37,839 nucleotides of DNA from Flavobacteriaceae bacterium (lineage in GTDB: Bacteria > Bacteroidota > Bacteroidia > Flavobacteriales > Flavobacteriaceae), in the NCBI GenBank assembly GCA_016649715.1, contig JAENXC010000027.1, positions 1 to 37,839 of the forward strand. Reading direction: 5' to 3'. The notes beneath the pieces are model-generated. The model worked only from the letters and a program-made list of their open reading frames with translations, ran no database searches and was not told where the DNA came from. Below are positions 33,834 to 37,839 of the stretch, piece by piece (positions within the stretch are counted from its first letter, which is position 1; every line of letters starts with the position of its first letter). Both the position numbers and the translations under genes were made by a program.

Positions 33834-34193
33834 TTGTTGTAGTTTTTAGAGACGGCAAAATTACAATATTCACTTATAAATACTCCTTAATTATTCGTTA
33901 TATTGTAATCGAAGAAACACTTTCCCGAAAGAGAGAAACCAGTAAAGTGTAAACCCCACTTTTCCTCTTCACTTTGCGACCCCTTTATTTGTGATATTAA
34001 AAAAGAGGAAAGGTAGAAGTGAGTATTTTAAAAAAGGATAGGGTTTCGGTTTTGGTAAAGGAAATTGTTTAATTTTAATGATTATGGAAAATGGAGCTGC
34101 AAAGAATTTAGTAGAAATAATATTGTCAAAATGCAACCTTGCAATTCTAACTAACAACCGTTAGTTTTGTTAATCTAATTCGATAAAAAACAA
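33834..34193. other. Divergent intergenic region before the paa genes
   Basis: The region holds control signals for the rhodanese gene and paaE and an imperfect inverted repeat: CACTTTTCCTCTT (about 33958-33970) against AAGAGGAAAGGTAGAAGTG (about 34003-34021). A 62-codon minus-strand frame at 33969-34157 is not convincing. No PaaR-like regulator gene is present. Confidence 0.5.
34138..34169 (+). promoter_or_regulatory. Promoter of the paa operon
   Basis: CTTG (34138-34141), a 20-bp spacer and TAGTTTTG (34162-34169) fit the Bacteroidota consensus with one change at -33. The start of transcription would be near 34175, less than 20 bp before the GTG start of paaE. Confidence 0.55.
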
Positions 34194-35267
34194 GTGGCGA
34201 AATTTCATAAAATAAAAGTAAAGTACATATACAAAGAAACCGACGACTGCTCGGTAATAAGCTTTGATGTCCCTGAGAATTTGGCGGAGGAATTCCACTT
34301 TCGGCAGGGCCAACATTTAACGCTGAAAGCCGATATAAATGGCGAAGACATCCGCCGTTCCTACAGTTTGTGCTCCAGTCCAATAGACAATGAATGGAAA
34401 GTTGCCGTAAAAGTGATTCCCACCGGTGCTTTTTCAACATTTGTGAATTCAAAATTGAAAACTGGGGATACGCTTGAAATAATGGAGCCCAGCGGAATGT
34501 TTGGCGTGGATATTCAAGCAGATAGAGCTAAGAACTACCTTTTTTTTGCTGCCGGAAGCGGAATTACGCCCGTGCTTTCAATGATTAAAACACATTTGGC
34601 ATTGGAACCCAACGCAACTTGCAAGCTGTTTTATGTGAATAGGACCGCGAAATCAATTATCTTTAAAGAAGCTTTGGAGCAGTTGCGAAACCAATACTTC
34701 GGGAGGCTGGAAATCTATTATTTCCTTACAAAAGAACGCCGCGATATTGAACTTTTCAACGGCCGTTTTGACGATGAAAAGATGCGAATTTTGACAAAAA
34801 ACTTCATCGACATTCCCGATACAAGTGAAGTGTTTTTGTGCGGCCCCGAAGAAATGGTGAATTATGTGAGCAGCTATTTAATTGGAGCAGGTTTGCCGAA
34901 GGAACTGATTCATTTTGAATTGTTCGTAACAGGTTTAACCGAAGAAGATAAAAAACGTGCCGAACGCTTGGCGCAGCAAAATGTGGAAGGGGTTGAAGTG
35001 ACCATCGTGGATGCTGGAAAGGAATTCCAGTTCACAATGACCAAAGATTTTGACAACATCCTCGATGCCGCCCTCGCTGCTGGGGCCGATTTGCCCTTTG
35101 CTTGTAAAGGAGGGGTTTGCAGCACTTGCAAATGCCAGATTTTGGAAGGCAGCGTAGAGATGAAAGTAAATTACGCTTTGGAAGAAAAGGAAGTGGCACA
35201 GAACTTTATATTGAGTTGCCAATCTGTTCCAACTTCCGATAAAGTAAAAGTGAATTTTGATGTTTAA
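34194..35267 (+). CDS. paaE: 1,2-phenylacetyl-CoA epoxidase, reductase subunit PaaE
   Basis: This is a 357-residue flavin and iron-sulfur reductase that passes electrons from NAD(P)H to the epoxidase in aerobic phenylacetate breakdown. The N-terminal part is ferredoxin-reductase-like: RRSYSLCSSP (FAD binding, about 54-63), GAFSTFVNSKLK, AAGSGITPVLSMI (about 121-133), and FLCGPEEMV. The C-terminal 2Fe-2S ferredoxin domain has cysteines C304, C309, C312 and C342 (CKGGVCSTC ... LSC). It starts with GTG. It is the first gene of the paa set here, separated from paaA by a toxin-antitoxin pair. Confidence 0.93.
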   Translation: MAKFHKIKVKYIYKETDDCSVISFDVPENLAEEFHFRQGQHLTLKADINGEDIRRSYSLCSSPIDNEWKVAVKVIPTGAFSTFVNSKLKTGDTLEIMEPSGMFGVDIQADRAKNYLFFAAGSGITPVLSMIKTHLALEPNATCKLFYVNRTAKSIIFKEALEQLRNQYFGRLEIYYFLTKERRDIELFNGRFDDEKMRILTKNFIDIPDTSEVFLCGPEEMVNYVSSYLIGAGLPKELIHFELFVTGLTEEDKKRAERLAQQNVEGVEVTIVDAGKEFQFTMTKDFDNILDAALAAGADLPFACKGGVCSTCKCQILEGSVEMKVNYALEEKEVAQNFILSCQSVPTSDKVKVNFDV

Positions 35268-35321
35268 TTAAATAAACCTCAATGGTTTTAAAAACCTTTG
35301 AGGTTTGAAGTAATAATCTTT

Positions 35322-35342
35322 GTTATGAGTGAAAAAGAAGTA
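35322..35342. repeat. 21-bp direct repeat, left copy
   Basis: These 21 bases, GTT ATG AGT GAA and on to GTA, are identical to 35928-35948. They include the start codon and the first six codons of both the DUF433 gene and paaA. The repeats flank the toxin-antitoxin genes exactly. Confidence 0.95.
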
Positions 35343-35561
35343 TTAAGTAGAATAACAATAAATCCTGAAATATGTCACGGAAAACCAGTAGTTCGTTCTA
35401 TGCGCTGGCCTGTGGAAGTTATTTTGGATATGTTGGGCTCTGGGATGACTAATAAAGAAATACTCTTTGACCATCCTGAGCTTGAATTGCAGGATATACA
35501 AGCTTGTCTGCAATACGCAAAACTTTCAGTTTCAGGAAAATCAATTTTAGCAGCAAGCTAA
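35325..35561 (+). CDS. DUF433 antitoxin
   Basis: This is a 78-residue protein from the ATG at 35325. LSRITINPEICHGKPVVRSMRWPVEVILDMLGSGMTNKEILFDHPEL (shown in the family as SRIxxxPxxxxGKPxIRGxRxPV) is the DUF433 domain, the antitoxin partner of PIN-like toxins. Its first six residues, MSEKEV, are identical in protein and DNA to the start of paaA, so its own N-terminus was probably replaced at insertion. It ends directly at the ATG of the toxin gene. A longer frame upstream to 35298 adds nothing. Confidence 0.85.
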   Translation: MSEKEVLSRITINPEICHGKPVVRSMRWPVEVILDMLGSGMTNKEILFDHPELELQDIQACLQYAKLSVSGKSILAAS

Positions 35562-35927
35562 ATGGAGTTTTTGTGTGATGTACATATTTCTATAAAAATA
35601 GCTAAATCAATTGAAGATTTAGGCTATAAATGTGAACACGTAAATAGAATATTGAAAAAATGGAATACTACTGATGAAGAAATTATAAATTATGTAGGTA
35701 AAAATAATCTCATCTTGATAACAAAAGACCAAGATTTTCGCAATTCATTTTTATTGAATTCGACACCAAACAAATTGATAAAGATTGATCTGGGAAATAT
35801 ATCAAATGAAGATTTTTTAAAGATTATAACGAACCTTCTACCAATGATTTACAATGTAAATCGAGAAAATAAAAAATTTATGATTGAAGTATCTAAATCT
35901 ACTTCATCCGTAATAATAAAAGAATGA
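35562..35927 (+). CDS. DUF5615 PIN-like toxin
   Basis: This is a 121-residue protein with the Mut7-C/PIN-like pattern: FLCDVHISIKIAKSIEDLGYKCEHV (first acidic residue D6), TDEEIINYVGKNNLILITKDQDF (acidic residues in ITKDQDF). DUF5615 proteins are predicted RNA-cleaving toxins paired with DUF433 antitoxins. The usual first motif is FLxDxNLS/P; here it is FLCDVHIS. The gene starts with no gap after the antitoxin and ends 3 bp before the paaA start codon. Confidence 0.85.
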   Translation: MEFLCDVHISIKIAKSIEDLGYKCEHVNRILKKWNTTDEEIINYVGKNNLILITKDQDFRNSFLLNSTPNKLIKIDLGNISNEDFLKIITNLLPMIYNVNRENKKFMIEVSKSTSSVIIKE

Positions 35928-35948
35928 GTTATGAGTGAAAAAGAAGTA
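35928..35948. repeat. 21-bp direct repeat, right copy
   Basis: This is the second copy of the 35322-35342 sequence; it spans the true paaA start codon. Confidence 0.95.
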
Positions 35949-36911
35949 AAAAACACTTGGGCTGAGCGCAGTCGAAGCCTAGAGGAAATTTTCGAAGCCC
36001 GAATAGCACGCGACGAAAAGATAGAGCCAAAAGATTGGATGCCGGAAAAGTACAGGCAAACCCACATCAGGCAGATAAGTCAGCATGCACATAGTGAGGT
36101 GGTGGGAATGCTTCCCGAAGGAAACTGGATAACACGAGCACCTTCATTACGCAGAAAAGCCGCCCTTTTGGCAAAAATTCAAGATGAAGCTGGACACGGA
36201 TTGTATCTGTATTCGGCTTGTGAAACATTAGGCATTTCCCGCGATGAGCTTTATGAACAACTACATTCCGGAAAGGCGAAATATTCCTCCATTTTCAACT
36301 ACCCAACAATCACTTGGGCCGATATGGGCGCCATTGGTTGGTTGGTGGATGGAGCGGCAATTATAAATCAAGTACCGCTTTGTAATACTTCTTTCGGGCC
36401 TTATGCAAGGGCAATGGTTCGTGTATGTAAAGAGGAAAGTTTCCATCAGCGCCAAGGGTATGAAATTATGCTTACCCTTTGCCGTGGTTCCGAAGAACAA
36501 AAAGCAATGGCGCAAGATGCGCTAAACCGTTGGTGGTGGCCAAGTTTAATGATGTTGGGACCCACCGATGCCGAATCGGTCCATACCGAACAATCCATGA
36601 AATGGAAACTGAAGCGCAAAAGTAATGACGAATTGCGCCAACAGTTTATAGACCAAACAGTCCCTCAAGCTGATATTTTGGGAATCACAATGCCAGATCC
36701 AGATTTGAAATGGAACGAAAAAACCGGACATTATGATTTTGGCGAAATTGATTGGGAAGAATTCTGGCAAGTAGTAAAAGGCCACGGCCCCTGCAACAAA
36801 GAACGAATGACCGCACGAATAAATGCCTGGAACAATGGCGAATGGGTGCGCGATGCCGCAATGGCCCACGCTGAAAAGAATGCAAATAAAAAAGTAGCAA
36901 AAGCAAGTTGA
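35931..36911 (+). CDS. paaA: 1,2-phenylacetyl-CoA epoxidase, catalytic subunit PaaA
   Basis: This is a 326-residue ferritin-like diiron protein and the catalytic subunit of the epoxidase that turns phenylacetyl-CoA into its ring epoxide. [43 protein letters not shown] (in part) and [13 protein letters not shown] carry the diiron ExxH motifs (DEAGH, EESFH). [38 protein letters not shown] (in part) is typical of PaaA. The length is normal. It works with PaaB, PaaC, PaaD and PaaE; only B and E are in the window. Confidence 0.96.
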   Translation: MSEKEVKNTWAERSRSLEEIFEARIARDEKIEPKDWMPEKYRQTHIRQISQHAHSEVVGMLPEGNWITRAPSLRRKAALLAKIQDEAGHGLYLYSACETLGISRDELYEQLHSGKAKYSSIFNYPTITWADMGAIGWLVDGAAIINQVPLCNTSFGPYARAMVRVCKEESFHQRQGYEIMLTLCRGSEEQKAMAQDALNRWWWPSLMMLGPTDAESVHTEQSMKWKLKRKSNDELRQQFIDQTVPQADILGITMPDPDLKWNEKTGHYDFGEIDWEEFWQVVKGHGPCNKERMTARINAWNNGEWVRDAAMAHAEKNANKKVAKAS

Positions 36912-36916
36912 AAAAT

Positions 36917-37001
36917 GATGTAAGACAGTAGGATTTAAGACGTAGGACAAATAATTCATAGTCTTACGCCCTAAGTCCTATAGCGAAGCGGTCTTAAGTC
37001 T
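36917..37001. repeat. GTAAGAC/GTCTTAAG word repeats between paaA and paaB
   Basis: The left side has GTAAGAC-, TTTAAGACGTAGGAC-type words, the right side GTCTTACGCCCTAAGTCC and the 23-bp unit at 36979-37001 shared with 32891-32913. They are inverted around a short centre and could form a hairpin in the paa transcript, 22 bp before the paaB start. Confidence 0.88.
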
Positions 37002-37023
37002 CAATACTAAAATCTAACATATC

Positions 37024-37317
37024 ATGTCTGTAAAGAAAAAGAACTGGCCCCTTTGGGAAATATTTGTCCGTAGCAAAAACGGACTGGAGCACCGTCACTT
37101 CGGAAGCCTGCATGCCGCGGATGCTGAAATGGCTATGGAAAACGCCCGCGATGTTTACACCCGTAGAAATGAAGGCGTGAGCATTTGGGTAGTAGAAAGC
37201 AAGAATATTACTGCCTCGAATCCCGCAGAGAATGGCGAAATGTTTGAACCCGCGCAGGATAAAGTGTATCGTCATCCAACGTTTTACCATCTGCCGGATG
37301 AGGTGAAGCATATGTGA
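37024..37317 (+). CDS. paaB: 1,2-phenylacetyl-CoA epoxidase, subunit PaaB
   Basis: This is a 97-residue protein. WPLWEIFVRSKNGLEHRHFGSLHAADAEMAMENARDVYTRRNEGVSIWVV (in part) is the typical PaaB pattern, and the C-terminal HPTFYHLPDEVKHM is conserved in the family. PaaB bridges and stabilises the PaaA-PaaC core. The paaC gene would normally follow directly; here a four-helix-bundle gene and repeats come first. Confidence 0.95.
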   Translation: MSVKKKNWPLWEIFVRSKNGLEHRHFGSLHAADAEMAMENARDVYTRRNEGVSIWVVESKNITASNPAENGEMFEPAQDKVYRHPTFYHLPDEVKHM

Positions 37318-37351
37318 AATCGAAATCGAAACTGAAATCGAAACTGAAATC
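37316..37351. repeat. GAAATC hexamer tract, left of the four-helix-bundle gene
   Basis: Six hexamers, GAAATC or GAAACT, follow the paaB stop without a gap. The complement of this wording forms the 46-bp repeats on the other side of the next gene, so the gene is bracketed by inverted tracts. Confidence 0.92.
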
Positions 37352-37356
37352 AAAAA

Positions 37357-37701
37357 ATGAAGAATTATAATTTAGATAGTCGTTTTGAAGATTTCGCAGC
37401 TTCAGTTGTTGTACTATTTAAGATGCCACCAATATCTTTTGCTGCAGATTATTTGGCGAAGCAACTTATAAGATCTGCTTGTTCTTCTGCATTAAATTTC
37501 GGTGAATTTGAAGGAGCAGGTTCAGATAAGGATAGAGCAAATAAATTAAGGATTACATTGAAAGAACTACGTGAGTCACTTAGAAATTTTAATATTCAAG
37601 TTAAAGCAGGTTTGATAGACGTCAATAATGTAACGGCAATACGAAATGAGAATGACGAACTTATAAGAATCGTTGTTACACTAATAAAAAAATATAGTTA
37701 A
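37357..37701 (+). CDS. Four-helix-bundle protein (23S rRNA intervening-sequence type)
   Basis: This is a 114-residue all-helical protein. FEDFAASVVVLFKMPPISFAADYLAKQLIRSACSSALNFGEFEGAGSDKDRANKLRITLKELRES (in part) is the pattern of the family first found encoded in intervening sequences of bacterial 23S rRNA genes; IRSACSSALNFGE and FxxxLxIxLKEL-type wording are the landmarks. The function is unknown; such proteins form pentameric bundles and relatives assist diversity-generating retroelements. Here it sits in the middle of the paa operon, between inverted hexamer tracts. Confidence 0.88.
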   Translation: MKNYNLDSRFEDFAASVVVLFKMPPISFAADYLAKQLIRSACSSALNFGEFEGAGSDKDRANKLRITLKELRESLRNFNIQVKAGLIDVNNVTAIRNENDELIRIVVTLIKKYS

Positions 37702-37839
37702 ACCCCTCGATTTCGATTTGAGTTTCGATTTCGTTTTAACTAACTAAACCCCTCGATTTCGATTTGAGTTTCGATTTCGTTTTAACTAACTAAACCCCTC
37801 GATTTCGATTTGAGTTTCGATTTCGTTTTAACTAACTAA
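37702..37839. repeat. 46-bp tandem repeat, three exact copies to the window edge
   Basis: The unit (starting ACCCCTCGATTTCG and ending TAACTAACTAA) is repeated at 37702-37747, 37748-37793 and 37794-37839 with no difference that I can see. The array reaches the last base of the window, so the true copy number is not known. Each unit carries GATTTCGATTTGAGTTTCGAT, of which the complement matches the hexamers at 37316-37351. There are no spacers, so it is not a CRISPR array. Confidence 0.95.

Noticed and set aside
37702-37839. The 46-bp repeats as a CRISPR array.
   Set aside because: The units follow each other without spacers and no cas gene is in the window.

Overview
The window looks like a piece of a Flavobacteriia (Bacteroidota) chromosome. 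The evidence is a SusC/SusD pair, a GLPGLI protein, DUF6520, DUF4382 and DUF4230 proteins, TonB-receptor-like barrels, promoters of the Bacteroidota form TTTG-N19-TAnnTTTG, almost no Shine-Dalgarno sites, and low GC. The genus cannot be read from the sequence. Both edges lie in repeats (an IS21-type end at base 1, a 46-bp tandem array at the last base), so the window may be a whole contig broken at repeats; that is an inference.

Bases 1-8000 are an AT-rich accessory island. An IS21-family end has cut into a helicase- or PLD-like gene, the last gene of a tight leftward operon. Reading in transcription order, the operon encodes a Schlafen/AlbA_2-type ATP-binding protein with a C-terminal KTSC domain, a free KTSC protein, a 73-residue KTSC-like protein, a RloC-like ABC ATPase with a CxxC zinc hook and a possible R-E-H anticodon-nuclease triad, and a PD-(D/E)XK-like nuclease. 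This is the best candidate in the window for an undescribed system: a defence operon in which proposed RNA-binding KTSC domains accompany a candidate tRNA nuclease. Beside it lie an HNH-type gene bracketed by 53-bp direct repeats and an XRE regulator. The regulator is divergent from a good promoter that starts a strongly folded small RNA with its own terminator (about 8035-8245).

Bases 8500-18400 hold two facing gene sets: rightward SusC, SusD and an S9 serine peptidase, and leftward a LuxR-like regulator, a MauE/DoxX membrane protein with a long exported domain, and a small cysteine-containing secreted peptide (DUF6520). A shared folded terminator separates them. Their proximity suggests one secreted-peptide or peptide-uptake locus.

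Bases 18400-34000 are mostly ordinary chromosome: a conserved hypothetical protein, a Kazal-type lipoprotein, NTF2-like and VOC proteins, a DUF4382 lipoprotein, soluble (ppa) and membrane (hppA) pyrophosphatases side by side, an orphan HigA-like antitoxin, a deoxynucleoside kinase, a GLPGLI protein with its outer-membrane barrel, a DUF4230 protein and a rhodanese. A duplicated 5' end of ppa lies 1.5 kb before the real gene. Many intergenic regions carry their own short-period word repeat (6, 7, 8, 11, 15 or 17 bp).

Bases 34000-37839 are the start of a phenylacetyl-CoA epoxidase operon (paaE, paaA, paaB), interrupted twice. A DUF433/DUF5615 toxin-antitoxin pair sits between paaE and paaA, flanked by a 21-bp direct repeat that includes the paaA start. 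A four-helix-bundle (23S intervening-sequence type) gene follows paaB, bracketed by inverted GAAATC-type tracts.
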